Source of the DNA: Rhizobiaceae bacterium
GTDB taxonomy: Bacteria; Pseudomonadota; Alphaproteobacteria; Rhizobiales; Rhizobiaceae
Direction: 5' to 3'
NCBI GenBank assembly: GCA_029212415.1
Contig: JARGOF010000003.1
Location: 62,001-126,000, forward strand
DNA length: 64,000 bases
How positions within the stretch are numbered: position 1 is the stretch's first letter; each line of letters starts with the position of its first letter. This document shows, piece after piece, positions 36,425-44,859 of this stretch. Under the pieces are notes generated by a model. That model was not told the DNA's origin, made no database searches, and saw nothing but the letters and a program-made list of their open reading frames with translations. Position numbers and translations under genes: made by a program.

Positions 36425-37330
36425 GTGTCACGCAGGCTACCGCAAACCAGTTTTCTGGAGACCTTTGAAGCTGCCGCCCGGCGCGGCAGCTTCACGCTCG
36501 CGGCGCTTGACCTGAACATGACCCAGGGGGCCGTCAGCCGGCAGATAAAAGCGCTGGAAGAACAGCTCGGCACAGCGCTGTTCCTGCGCGAACGACAGCG
36601 TGTATCGCTCTCACCGGCGGGGGCAGTCTATCTGGATGAGATATCGCAAGCCCTGGCGATCATTCGCAAAGCCTCCACCGCCTTGCAGATAAACCCTGAT
36701 GGCGGTGTTCTCAATCTGGGTATCCTGCCAACATTCGGCACACGTTGGCTCGCCCCGAAATTGCCGGAATTCCTGCAGCAGAACCCCGGTATTACCGTTA
36801 ATCTGAGTACACGGCTGCGGCCCTTTGATTTTGATGTGGATCTGCTGGACGCGGCCATCCATTTTGGTTCACAGGAATGGCCGGGGACGGAGCATCTGTT
36901 CATTGCAGAGGAAACCGTGGTCCCTGCCTGTTCGCCGACATTGCTGCCCGAACTCAACATCCGATCCGTCGAGGATATTGCCCGTGCGCCACTCCTGCAT
37001 ATTGCCACGCGACCGGAGGCCTGGACACGCTGGTTTGCCATGAACGGCATGGAGACGGAGATCGTAGCGGGCACGACTTTCGATCAGTTCGCCACTCTGG
37101 CGCAGGCGGCTGCCCATGGTCTTGGCCTGGCCCTGCTGCCGGAATTTCTGATTGAGGAGGAATTGCGCAGTGGCAAGCTTGTGGCTGCCTGGGACAAGGC
37201 CAACAGGAGCATCGGCAGCTATGCGCTCATCTGGCCCAAACGGCGGAGCAGCCACCCGCCCTTGCTGCGTTTTCGGCGCTGGATGGAAACGGTCGTTGCC
37301 AAAAACAGCGACAGTCTGTCGATCCCCTGA
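36425..37330 (+). CDS. LysR-family regulator (GcvA-like)
   Basis: The protein is about 301 aa, with a start read as GTG at 36425. It has the LysR helix-turn-helix (SFLETFEAAARRGSFTLAAL, then MTQGAVSRQIKALEEQLG) and an effector domain with LGILPTFGTRWLAPKLPEF. The QTSFLETFEAAARRGSFT opening resembles the GcvA subgroup. Adjacent and co-directional with gcdH, it likely regulates glutarate use, perhaps through the inverted repeats upstream of gcdH. Ligand and operator are inferred. Confidence 0.8.
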   Translation: MSRRLPQTSFLETFEAAARRGSFTLAALDLNMTQGAVSRQIKALEEQLGTALFLRERQRVSLSPAGAVYLDEISQALAIIRKASTALQINPDGGVLNLGILPTFGTRWLAPKLPEFLQQNPGITVNLSTRLRPFDFDVDLLDAAIHFGSQEWPGTEHLFIAEETVVPACSPTLLPELNIRSVEDIARAPLLHIATRPEAWTRWFAMNGMETEIVAGTTFDQFATLAQAAAHGLGLALLPEFLIEEELRSGKLVAAWDKANRSIGSYALIWPKRRSSHPPLLRFRRWMETVVAKNSDSLSIP

Positions 37331-37466
37331 TGCCCTTTGTGCCCTGCACATATTATGGCCGTTTGCGTATAAATCCACCATTGATCGCCGGTTCGGCTGG
37401 TGCAAGAACGATGCTTGAAATCCAGCAAGATACTGAAAAACTTAGATTAAGATAGGTATTTCGGAA
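37331..37466. other. Spacer before the sigma-54 promoter
   Basis: The 333-base gap between the LysR gene and the convergent AraC gene (37331-37663) has no reading frame that looks real. Its first part up to 37466 is A+T-rich toward the end and holds no feature I can name; upstream activator sites for a sigma-54 promoter would be expected here. The rest is described in the next two entries. Confidence 0.5.
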
Positions 37467-37483
37467 TTGGCACGGGTTTTGCT
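37467..37483 (+). promoter_or_regulatory. rpoN-dependent: Sigma-54 (-24/-12) promoter without a downstream gene
   Basis: TTGGCACGGGTTTTGCT matches the sigma-54 consensus: TGGCAC at the -24 element, N5 spacing, TTGCT at the -12 element. Transcription would start near 37493 and run on the plus strand into hairpins and then antisense to the 3' end of the AraC gene. No co-directional gene starts before 38703, so the promoter appears to drive an RNA or the remnant of a lost operon. Confidence 0.72.
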
Positions 37484-37492
37484 TATTTTAAG

Positions 37493-37612
37493 GCAGGTCC
37501 AGAGGGGACCCCAACCAGGCGCCCGTTAAAGGGCGTCGGAAACAGCTGTCAGGCGAAAGCCGGCATCGCATGAATGAATGCGGCCCGCCTGACAGCGATT
37601 TTGCAGCAGGAG
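37493..37612 (+). ncRNA. Structured leader or small RNA downstream of the sigma-54 promoter
   Basis: Three stem-loops follow in order. GGTCC (37496-37500) pairs with GGACC (37506-37510). GGCGCCC (37518-37524) pairs with GGGCGTC (37531-37537), with one G-U. GCTGTCAGGCG (37545-37555) pairs with CGCCTGACAGC (37586-37596), and inside this GGC..CGCAT (62-71 of the 37500s) pairs with ATGCG..GCC (78-85). A ribosome-site-like AGGAG lies at 37608-37612, but the GTG after it (37616) opens only four codons before a stop. It matches no riboswitch class I know. It may be a small regulatory RNA or the leader of a deleted gene. Confidence 0.5.
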
Positions 37613-37663
37613 TACGTGTCGTCCTATTGAAGCAATCTGTTCCGGAGCTTGTGTCGCATTGCT

Positions 37664-38545
37664 TTAGATGCTTCGCATCCTCTCACGGAACGCCCTTGGG
37701 CTTTCGCCGGTCTGGCCGGAGAAAAAACGACTGAAATAGGATGGAGAGGCGAATTTTTGTGCGTAGGCGATCTCCGCTATCGGCATGTCGGAAAACATCA
37801 ATTGCCTTTTTGCTTCCAAAACAATGCGCGCGTGGATGATCTCGCCTGCAGTCTTGCCTGATACAGTCTTGATCGAACGCGACAGGTGCGTGGGTGTGAC
37901 AGACATAAGGTCTGCATAGGCCGCCACTGAGCGGATCTCATTGAAATGTTGATCGATCAGGTTTTGAAACTGGCGCATAAGCTGTACCCGTCGGTCATTC
38001 ACCACGGTTTTCAATCCGCTATGGCGCTTGAGGCCGCGATAGAGGCAGACAAGCAGCAAACGAAAAAGCGATTCCAGAACGATGTTTCGCTCTTCGTTGG
38101 ATTTGCGGTGTTCCAGTTCAATTTTCTCGCTCAGCAATTTTGCCTCCGTGAGAATGTTCTGATGCGCTTTGCCTTCAATCAATCGCGGGTGATTGATCCA
38201 GTGTTCCATCCAGGTCATGTTCTGCATCAGGCGTGCAACGTCCGAGGTCGGTACTGTCATGACCCAGCCTTGCATGTTTTTTTGGTATTCAAATCCATGC
38301 GTACTCATTGCGGGTAACCAGATAAGGGCTGGGCCGTGGATTGGTACATCTCGACCATCGATCCGCCCTTGCACCAGGCCTTTGTCGAAGACAAAAAGCT
38401 GCGATAATCCCTCGTGATAATGAACATCGACTTTCCAGCCGTGAATGTGGCGCCGTTCAGCAATTCTTTCGCAATTGAGAAAGCCCATGTGCTCGGATGC
38501 ATCTCCAAGCACGAAGCGTTCTCTATCCGGCTTTGTCTCAGGCAT
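37664..38545 (-). CDS. AraC-family transcriptional regulator
   Basis: The 293-aa protein has an N-terminal cupin-like sensor (HIHGWKVDVHYHEGLSQLFVF) and a C-terminal pair of helix-turn-helix motifs (VAAYADLMSVTPTHLSRSIK and IAEIAYAQKFASPSYFSRFF). The layout resembles PobR-type activators of aromatic catabolism. It is divergent from the flavin monooxygenase gene, with about 157 bases between them, so it probably controls the hydroxyquinol branch (38703-41871). The inducer is unknown. Its 3' end is faced by the sigma-54 transcript at 37493. Confidence 0.85.
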   Translation of the reverse strand: MPETKPDRERFVLGDASEHMGFLNCERIAERRHIHGWKVDVHYHEGLSQLFVFDKGLVQGRIDGRDVPIHGPALIWLPAMSTHGFEYQKNMQGWVMTVPTSDVARLMQNMTWMEHWINHPRLIEGKAHQNILTEAKLLSEKIELEHRKSNEERNIVLESLFRLLLVCLYRGLKRHSGLKTVVNDRRVQLMRQFQNLIDQHFNEIRSVAAYADLMSVTPTHLSRSIKTVSGKTAGEIIHARIVLEAKRQLMFSDMPIAEIAYAQKFASPSYFSRFFSGQTGESPRAFRERMRSI

Positions 38546-38702
38546 GCGTCTCGTCCAATGTTGAAAAAGTGCTAGAAATAGTCAGCTATGTGTATTGATT
38601 TGATCGTGATTTCCACAGAACTTATGGAAAAATAACGGGTTGGGTAAGCCGACCAAAGTTTCTTCCTGTCGATATTGTGAAAATTATGCGGAGACAATCG
38701 AG

Positions 38703-39911
38703 ATGAATATTGCGATTGCCGGGGCTGGTATCGGCGGGCTGACCACGGCGCTCTGCCTGCACGAGATGGGATTCACGGTAAAGGTCTTTGAATCCGTAGG
38801 CACAATTCGGCCGCTGGGAGTCGGTATCAACCTGATGCCGCACGCGTCCGAGGTGCTGCACAGGCTTGGCTTGGCAGAGATGTTGCAAGCGGTGGCAATT
38901 CGCACCCGCTGTATAGAATACCGCACAAAGTACGGGCACCTCATACAGTCCGACCCGCGCAATGTGGCGGCGGGTTTTTCGGCGCCGCAGTATTCAATCC
39001 ATCGTGGCGATCTTCAAATGATATTGCTTGATGCAGTCCGGGAGCGGCTGGGCGCGCAAGCGGTCGAAGCAGGAAAGTCGGTAGCAGGTTTTGCGCAGAC
39101 CAGCAGCGGCGTCACTGTGCAGTTTGAAGATGGCGGCAGCCATGTCTGTGATCTATTGATCGGCGCAGACGGATTGCATTCGAATGTCCGCCGTCAATTG
39201 CACCCGAAGGAAGGTCCGATCAACTACGAAGGCACAATGATGTTTCGTGGCGCTCTGGAGATGGATCCGATCGGAGACGGCAAGACCATGGTGATTGCGG
39301 GCAATCACGATGTGAAATTTGTCACCTATCCGATCAGCGAAAAAGCGCGCAAACAGGGCCGTGCCCTGACCAATTGGGTGGCTGAGGTGCGCAATGAGCG
39401 GCCGCGCCACATTTTTGATGCCGACTGGACCCGGGAGGGCAGCCGCGACTTCATTCAATCGTTCAGGGACTTCCATATGAACGATATGGACGTTGTGGAT
39501 ATTCTGGAAAAAACAGCAAAAGTGACGGAATTCCCCATGGTGGACCGTGATCCTCTGTCCTTCTGGACTTCGGGGCGTATAACCCTGGTGGGTGACGCGG
39601 CGCATCCGATGTACCCGATTGGTGCCAATGGCGCCTCGCAGGCCATTCTTGACGGGCGTTGCCTTGCCGATAGTCTGGCGGCCAATCCGGGACCGCAAGG
39701 CCTGCAGGATTACGAGGAAACAAGACTGCCGGCAACGACAAATATCGTCCTGTCAAACCGACAGTCAGGTCCGGAGCGCGTGCTGGATATTGCCGCTGCA
39801 CGGGTTAGGGGACCGAATGACAGAATTGAAGATTTGATTACCCGGGAAGAGTTGGAAGAGGTTGCGGCCTCCTATCGCAATGTTGCCGGGTTTCAGCGCA
39901 AGGGGAAATGA
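38703..39911 (+). CDS. FAD-dependent aromatic monooxygenase (salicylate hydroxylase/PhzS-like)
   Basis: The 402-aa protein has the class A flavoprotein motifs: MNIAIAGAGIGGLTTALCLH, the DG segment CDLLIGADGLHSNVRRQL, and ITLVGDAAHPMYPIGANGAS. ATG 38703 begins the FAD motif and follows GGAGACAATCGAG; the in-frame TTG at 38640 is not needed. The next genes encode maleylacetate reductase and hydroxyquinol dioxygenase, so it likely makes hydroxyquinol from a resorcinol-type or hydroxybenzoate substrate, possibly with decarboxylation since no decarboxylase gene is nearby. The exact substrate cannot be read from sequence. Confidence 0.8.
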   Translation: MNIAIAGAGIGGLTTALCLHEMGFTVKVFESVGTIRPLGVGINLMPHASEVLHRLGLAEMLQAVAIRTRCIEYRTKYGHLIQSDPRNVAAGFSAPQYSIHRGDLQMILLDAVRERLGAQAVEAGKSVAGFAQTSSGVTVQFEDGGSHVCDLLIGADGLHSNVRRQLHPKEGPINYEGTMMFRGALEMDPIGDGKTMVIAGNHDVKFVTYPISEKARKQGRALTNWVAEVRNERPRHIFDADWTREGSRDFIQSFRDFHMNDMDVVDILEKTAKVTEFPMVDRDPLSFWTSGRITLVGDAAHPMYPIGANGASQAILDGRCLADSLAANPGPQGLQDYEETRLPATTNIVLSNRQSGPERVLDIAAARVRGPNDRIEDLITREELEEVAASYRNVAGFQRKGK

Positions 39912-39914
39912 TTG

Positions 39915-40985
39915 ATGGGTGCGTTTTACGCTGGTTTTATTGCAGACCAAATGCCTGTGCGCGTGCGCTTTGCGCGCGGTGGGCGCCTCGAGCTTGCTGA
40001 GGATATGGAAAAACTGGGTTGCATGCGGGCTTTGGTTTTGACCACGCGGCATCAGGCGGGGCAGGGCGAGCAAATCGTGTCTGCCCTTGGATCAAAATGT
40101 GTCGGCCTGTTTTCCAATGCCACCATGCATACGCCGGTTGAGGTGACGCAAGAGGCCATGGAGGTTGCGCAGAAGCTGAAGGCGGACTGCCTGATCTCCA
40201 TTGGCGGTGGGTCCACCACCGGGTTGGGCAAGGCCATCGCCTATCACACGGATCTGCCACAGATTGTGGTGCCGACCACCTATGCGGGCTCCGAGGCGAC
40301 GTCGATTCTGGGCCAGACCGAGAATGGTGTGAAGACAACACTTACGTCAGAACGCGTGCAGCCCGAAGTCATTGTCTATGATGCGGAATTGGTCGTGGGT
40401 CTGCCAGCGGCGATGACGGTTACCAGCGGCTTGAACGCAATTGCCCATGCCGTTGAGGGCTTATACGCCCGTGACCGCAACCGGCTCTCCGATACACTTG
40501 CGCTTCAGGGGATCGGAGCCTTTGTGGACGGCTTGCCTGTGGTTGTCGATAATCCGTCTGATCTGGAAGCACGCGAGGATACTTTGTTCGGCTCCTGGCT
40601 GTGCGGTACAGTTCTGGGCCAGGTCGGGATGTCGCTGCATCACAAGCTCTGCCACGTTCTGGGCGGCAGCCTGAATCTGCCGCATGCCGAAACCCATGCG
40701 ATCATACTGCCGCACGCGATTGCCTATAATGAACCTGGGGCCAAAGCGTGCATGGCACCAGTGGCCGCTCTTTTGGGCAGCAAAACGGCGGGGGCGGGGC
40801 TTTACGATTTTGCAATGAAGCTTGGTGCCCCTGCGGCCTTGAAGGATCTGGGTGTGACCAAGAACCAGTTGGATCTTGTGGCTGATCTGGCCGTCAAGAA
40901 TGTCTATTGGAACCCCCGTCCGGTGGAGCGCGATGAGGTCCATGCCTTGTTGACCCGGGCCTGGGAAGGTGCGCCACCTGTCTAG
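39915..40985 (+). CDS. Maleylacetate reductase
   Basis: The 356-aa iron-alcohol-dehydrogenase-family enzyme shows SIGGGSTTGLGKAIAYHTDL and QIVVPTTYAGSEATSILGQT, the NAD and substrate regions specific to maleylacetate reductases. Metal-site histidines follow in GLNAIAHAVEGLYA and SLHHKLCHVLGG. It reduces maleylacetate, the product of hydroxyquinol cleavage, to 3-oxoadipate. ATG 39915 is preferred over TTG 39912; the gene starts 3 nt after the monooxygenase stop, so the two are coupled. Confidence 0.92.
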   Translation: MGAFYAGFIADQMPVRVRFARGGRLELAEDMEKLGCMRALVLTTRHQAGQGEQIVSALGSKCVGLFSNATMHTPVEVTQEAMEVAQKLKADCLISIGGGSTTGLGKAIAYHTDLPQIVVPTTYAGSEATSILGQTENGVKTTLTSERVQPEVIVYDAELVVGLPAAMTVTSGLNAIAHAVEGLYARDRNRLSDTLALQGIGAFVDGLPVVVDNPSDLEAREDTLFGSWLCGTVLGQVGMSLHHKLCHVLGGSLNLPHAETHAIILPHAIAYNEPGAKACMAPVAALLGSKTAGAGLYDFAMKLGAPAALKDLGVTKNQLDLVADLAVKNVYWNPRPVERDEVHALLTRAWEGAPPV

Positions 40986-41022
40986 TCAGTAAAAAAATAC
41001 AGGCGCATTGGGAGGATAGGTA

Positions 41023-41871
41023 ATGACTCGCTTTTTTAACGAGGAAAGCTCGGTGGAAACCGTTAACGAGCGCATGGGCGATGAAGTCAATCCGCGCTTG
41101 AGAACGCTGATGACTTCGCTGGTGGCGCATCTGCATGCTTTTGCAAAAGACGTGAATCTCACGCAGGACGAGTGGGATTTCGCCATCGATTTCCTGACGA
41201 AGACCGGTCAGATTTCCAGTGTCGAGCGGCAGGAGGTTATCTTGCTCAGCGACGTTCTGGGGCTCTCCATGCTGGTGGACGCCATGAACAACCGTCGGCC
41301 TGTCGGCGCCACGGAGAACACCGTGTTGGGTCCCTTCCATGTTGAGGGTGCCCCCATTCGCAAGATGGGCGATACCATATCAATTGATGGAAAAGGTGAG
41401 AGCTGTGAGTATGTTGGCAGGGTCTGCGATCTGCAGGGCAATCCAGTCGCGGGTGCGCGGATCGATGTCTGGTCTGATAATGCAGATGGCTATTACGACG
41501 TGCAGCAGCCTCAGGTGCAGCCGAAATGGAACAATCGGGGCATTTTTGTCACGGAGGCGGACGGCAAATACAACTTTCTCGGTATCAAACCCGTGTCGTA
41601 TCCGATCCCCAATGACGGACCAGTGGGCAAAATGCTGGCGGCCCTGGGGCGCCATCCCTATCGTCCCGCGCACATGCATTATCTGGTGACGGCACCTTCC
41701 TTTCAGAAACTGATCACCCACACTTTTGTCGGCGATGATCGCTACATCACCTCAGATGCCGTGTTCGGCGTGAAGGATACGCTTGTTGCGCCCTTTGAGC
41801 GGGTCACCCATGGCAAAACAGTCTGGCGTTCTCCTTTCGATTTCATTCTGGTGCCAGACGAAAACACGTAG
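41023..41871 (+). CDS. Hydroxyquinol 1,2-dioxygenase
   Basis: The 282-aa intradiol dioxygenase has an N-terminal helical linker domain (LRTLMTSLVAHLHAFAKDVN) and a catalytic domain with iron ligands in DNADGYYDVQ (Tyr), SYPIPNDGPVG (Tyr) and RPAHMHYLV (two His). The substitution pattern fits hydroxyquinol rather than catechol dioxygenases, as does the maleylacetate reductase 37 bases upstream. It opens hydroxyquinol to maleylacetate. The start follows GGGAGGA. Confidence 0.9.
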   Translation: MTRFFNEESSVETVNERMGDEVNPRLRTLMTSLVAHLHAFAKDVNLTQDEWDFAIDFLTKTGQISSVERQEVILLSDVLGLSMLVDAMNNRRPVGATENTVLGPFHVEGAPIRKMGDTISIDGKGESCEYVGRVCDLQGNPVAGARIDVWSDNADGYYDVQQPQVQPKWNNRGIFVTEADGKYNFLGIKPVSYPIPNDGPVGKMLAALGRHPYRPAHMHYLVTAPSFQKLITHTFVGDDRYITSDAVFGVKDTLVAPFERVTHGKTVWRSPFDFILVPDENT

Positions 41872-41937
41872 GTGCAACCAGTTGCGGTCTTCTGAGAATT
41901 GATATGATGAAAGGTCGGTTACGGTTTCGTGCCCGGA

Positions 41938-42861
41938 TCACGGGTGGGCCTGCGCAACGACCTTTCTGAGGATGTCTGCAAAATAGTCGCCGGCTGAGCT
42001 CAGGGCGGATTGGGCTTTTGTGATCAGGCCGACCGAGCCCATCGTGGAATCCGTATCAATGGGCAATGTCACGAAGGAGCCATCGGCGATTTCGGCGGAT
42101 ACGACGCCGCGGGAAATGATCCAGATTGCCTGATGTTTCGACACAAAGGCGCGACCAAAGGAATCCGACACCGTTTCAATCACCTTCAGGGGCTCCGTGA
42201 TGCCCTGTTCAATGAACAACCGGTCGACAAATGGCCGGATGATGGACTGTTTGGTTGGAACGAGCACCGGGTAATTGTTCAGCGCATCGACGGTGAAGCG
42301 TTTCTTGCCGGCAAGCGGATGATGGGCGTCGACTGCAAAAATGACCTTGTCGCGAAACAGCGGTTCGAAAATCAGTCCCTGCATGTTTTCCGGCGCGGGC
42401 AATCGGCCCATCACCAGATCCAGTTCCCCCATGCGCAACTGATCAAGCAAAGCCCGGTTCTCACCGGTAACGATCTTGAGCCGGTTGCGCATGCCCGATG
42501 AAAGATATCTGGAAACGGCGGTCGGTATGATGGTTGTCGAAACAGTCGGCAAGGCGCCTAGCCGGATATTCGGGCCATCGGCAAGGTTAAGCTCGGCAAG
42601 CGCGTTAATTCCATTGCGGGCCGAGGCCAGGCTGCTGCCGGCGTGGCGCAGAAAAACCTCACCATAATTGGAGATGCGAATGCCGCGGCCTTCGCGTTCG
42701 ATCAGCGGTTTGCCGCATATTTCTTCCAACTCGCGGATCGTTCTCGTCACGGCAGGTTGGGTCAGATGAAGGCTTTCCGCAGCGCGGCTGACGCTTTTCT
42801 GGCGCGCCACTTCGACAAAGGTCTCGAGGTGGCGCAGTTTTATTCTGCGCAATAAATTCAT
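41938..42861 (-). CDS. pcaQ: pca operon regulator, LysR family
   Basis: The 307-aa protein matches the PcaQ subgroup of LysR: IKLRHLETFVEVARQKSVSR, then LHLTQPAVTRTIRELEEICG and GRGIRISNYGEVFLRHAGSS. PcaQ activates protocatechuate genes in rhizobia in response to pathway lactone/carboxymuconate intermediates. It is divergent from pcaC across about 220 bases. The published-style PcaQ box (ATAACC..GGTTA) was not seen there; a different palindrome is present at 42911-42930. Confidence 0.85.
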   Translation of the reverse strand: MNLLRRIKLRHLETFVEVARQKSVSRAAESLHLTQPAVTRTIRELEEICGKPLIEREGRGIRISNYGEVFLRHAGSSLASARNGINALAELNLADGPNIRLGALPTVSTTIIPTAVSRYLSSGMRNRLKIVTGENRALLDQLRMGELDLVMGRLPAPENMQGLIFEPLFRDKVIFAVDAHHPLAGKKRFTVDALNNYPVLVPTKQSIIRPFVDRLFIEQGITEPLKVIETVSDSFGRAFVSKHQAIWIISRGVVSAEIADGSFVTLPIDTDSTMGSVGLITKAQSALSSAGDYFADILRKVVAQAHP

Positions 42862-42910
42862 ATCGGTTTCGCTATTTTTTATGACGATTTATGCATTATT
42901 CATCTCTGAA

Positions 42911-42930
42911 AAAACATGTAAATATGTTTT
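42911..42930. promoter_or_regulatory. 20-bp perfect palindrome in the pcaQ-pcaC promoter region
   Basis: AAAACAT (42911-42917) and ATGTTTT (42924-42930) are perfect inverted repeats with a 6-base A+T spacer. The site is 50 bases upstream of pcaQ and 150 upstream of pcaC. It could be the PcaQ site of this organism or bind another regulator; the evidence is symmetry and placement only. Confidence 0.45.
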
Positions 42931-43080
42931 TGAAGGATTTGTCCGTTTTCTTTGCCTCTGTCAGGCGTGCTTTCGAAGTCAAACTTCGGTCTACAGCGCC
43001 TTGTGATGGTCTGCCTCACGGCGGAGAACAGGTTTGAAGGCAGGGCTTTTCGTGGCAATTGAAACAGAATGGAGTGACCG

Positions 43081-43500
43081 ATGTCCAAGGTCGATGAGAC
43101 GGCTGACTTGCTTGACGCCGGCATGAAAACACGCCGCAAGGTCCTGGGCAATGCCCATGTTGATCGGTCTGAAGCGCGGAAGACGCCTTTTGACGCACCC
43201 TTTCAGGAATTGATTGTTGATGCGGCATGGGGGCGTGTATGGTCAAGGCCACAATGGACATTGCGTGAGCGTTCAATCGTTACGATCGCGCTGCTGGCAG
43301 CTCTCGGTCATGATGACGAGGTTGCCATGCATGTGCGTGCAACCGCCAATACGGGTGCGACGCGTGAGGATCTTTGCGAAGCGCTTTTGCATGTGGCCAT
43401 CTATGCCGGCGTTCCGGCAGCCAATCATGCCATCGGCATCGTGAAAAACACTTTTGCCGAGATGGATTTACAGGAAACTGAGGAGGCCAAAAATGGGTAA
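43081..43500 (+). CDS. pcaC: 4-Carboxymuconolactone decarboxylase
   Basis: The 139-aa protein has the AhpD-like helical fold of the family with [20 protein letters not shown] and the catalytic region [20 protein letters not shown], then [20 protein letters not shown]. It decarboxylates 4-carboxymuconolactone to 3-oxoadipate enol-lactone. ATG 43081 follows GGAGTGACCG. The last codons overlap pcaH by 8 nt. The enzyme that makes its substrate (PcaB) and the hydrolase that uses its product (PcaD) are not in the window. Confidence 0.9.
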   Translation: MSKVDETADLLDAGMKTRRKVLGNAHVDRSEARKTPFDAPFQELIVDAAWGRVWSRPQWTLRERSIVTIALLAALGHDDEVAMHVRATANTGATREDLCEALLHVAIYAGVPAANHAIGIVKNTFAEMDLQETEEAKNG

Positions 43501-44233
43501 TGCAAAACCTGAAACCGGGGCGTTTTTTCCACGCAACCGCAGCTTGCATCCGAAAGCATTTACGCCTGATTACAAGACCAGCGTGGTGCGCTCTCCACAA
43601 AAGGCGCTGCTGTCGCTTAATGATACGATCAGCGAGATCACCGGCCCGGTTTTCGGTCACGAGATACTGGGTGAAAAGGACAATGATCTCATTCTCAATT
43701 TTGCAAGGCCAGGTGAAAGTGCGCTTGGTGAGCGTATCGTCGTGCATGGCCGCGTCCTTGATGAACGCGGCAGGGGTGTTTCAGGTGCACTGCTTGAGTT
43801 CTGGCAGGCCAATGCCGGTGGACGGTATCGCCACGCCAAGGAAGGCTATATTGCGCCACTTGATCCGAATTTTGGTGGCTGTGGCCGTACCATCACCGAT
43901 GACGATGGCTATTATTCGCTCAGAACCGTGAAGCCGGGGCCTTATCCGTGGCCCAACGGGGTCAATGACTGGCGTCCCTCGCACATTCATTTTTCCGTTT
44001 TTGGTCATGGTTTTGCCCAGAGGCTGATCACCCAGATGTATTTTGAAGGTGATCCGCTTATTCCGCTTTGTCCGATCGCACGCACGATCACCGATCAGGC
44101 AGCGCTGGATCAGCTCATTGCGCCTCTCGACATGGCCAATACAATTCCGATGGATGCGCGGGCTTTCAAGTTCGACATCGTCTTGCGCGGTCGGCGTTCA
44201 ACGCTCTTTGAAAACCGTATGGAGGGCAATTAG
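43493..44233 (+). CDS. pcaH: Protocatechuate 3,4-dioxygenase beta subunit
   Basis: The 246-aa subunit carries the non-haem iron site: tyrosines in [10 protein letters not shown] and PGPYPWPNG and histidines in [16 protein letters not shown] 43493 follows a strong GAGGAGG; the longer frame from 43454 runs inside pcaC. With PcaG it cleaves protocatechuate between the hydroxyls to 3-carboxymuconate. It is coupled to pcaC by overlap and to pcaG with no intervening base. Confidence 0.94.
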   Translation: MGNAKPETGAFFPRNRSLHPKAFTPDYKTSVVRSPQKALLSLNDTISEITGPVFGHEILGEKDNDLILNFARPGESALGERIVVHGRVLDERGRGVSGALLEFWQANAGGRYRHAKEGYIAPLDPNFGGCGRTITDDDGYYSLRTVKPGPYPWPNGVNDWRPSHIHFSVFGHGFAQRLITQMYFEGDPLIPLCPIARTITDQAALDQLIAPLDMANTIPMDARAFKFDIVLRGRRSTLFENRMEGN

Positions 44234-44848
44234 ATGGCTCAACAGCTTAATCAATTGAGGGAAACCGCTTCGCAGACCGCCGGGCCTTATGTGCATATCG
44301 GCTGCGTCCCGAATTTCTCCGGCATATCCGGTGTCTATGATGAAGATCTGGGCATCGCCATGGTCAATGAGAAGACCGCAGGAGAGCGGATTGTCATCGA
44401 GGGTCGCGTGTTTGACGGGACAGGGACGCCGCTGAAGGATTCGCTGATTGAAATTTGGCAGGCGGACAGCCAGGGGCTCTACAACAGCCCGTCTGAAATG
44501 CGCGGTACAGCAGATCCCAATTTCACCGGTTGGGGACGTCAGGCCATGGACATGGATACGGGTGTGTTCCGGTTCGAGACCGTCAAGCCTGGTCGGGTGC
44601 CGTTTCTGGATGGTCGGTTGCAGGCGCCGCATGTTTCCCTGTGGATCGTTGCACGCGGTATCAATCTCGGCCTTAATACACGGATGTATTTTGCCGATGA
44701 GGAAGCTGCCAATGCTGAAGATCCGGTTCTTGTGCGCATTGAGCATCAGGTCCGTGTTCCGACGCTCATGGCAACGCGCAAGGGCGATACCTATCATTTC
44801 GACATTTACCTGCAGGGTGAATCCGAAACCATATTCTTCGACATCTGA
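44234..44848 (+). CDS. pcaG: Protocatechuate 3,4-dioxygenase alpha subunit
   Basis: The 204-aa subunit has the same intradiol fold as PcaH but without the full iron-ligand set. Characteristic stretches are LRETASQTAGPYVHIGCVPN and EIWQADSQGLYNSP, then PNFTGWGRQAMD. It pairs with PcaH to form the active dioxygenase. Its ATG directly follows the pcaH stop (TAGATG), and 11 bases separate it from the CoA-transferase gene. Confidence 0.93.
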   Translation: MAQQLNQLRETASQTAGPYVHIGCVPNFSGISGVYDEDLGIAMVNEKTAGERIVIEGRVFDGTGTPLKDSLIEIWQADSQGLYNSPSEMRGTADPNFTGWGRQAMDMDTGVFRFETVKPGRVPFLDGRLQAPHVSLWIVARGINLGLNTRMYFADEEAANAEDPVLVRIEHQVRVPTLMATRKGDTYHFDIYLQGESETIFFDI

Positions 44849-44859
44849 GGACTTTTTGT

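Noticed and set aside
37560-37600. Rho-independent terminator for the LysR gene
   Set aside because: The hairpin is strong, but it lies over 200 bases past the stop, is not followed by a real T-run, and is preceded by a sigma-54 promoter; a leader or small RNA fits better.
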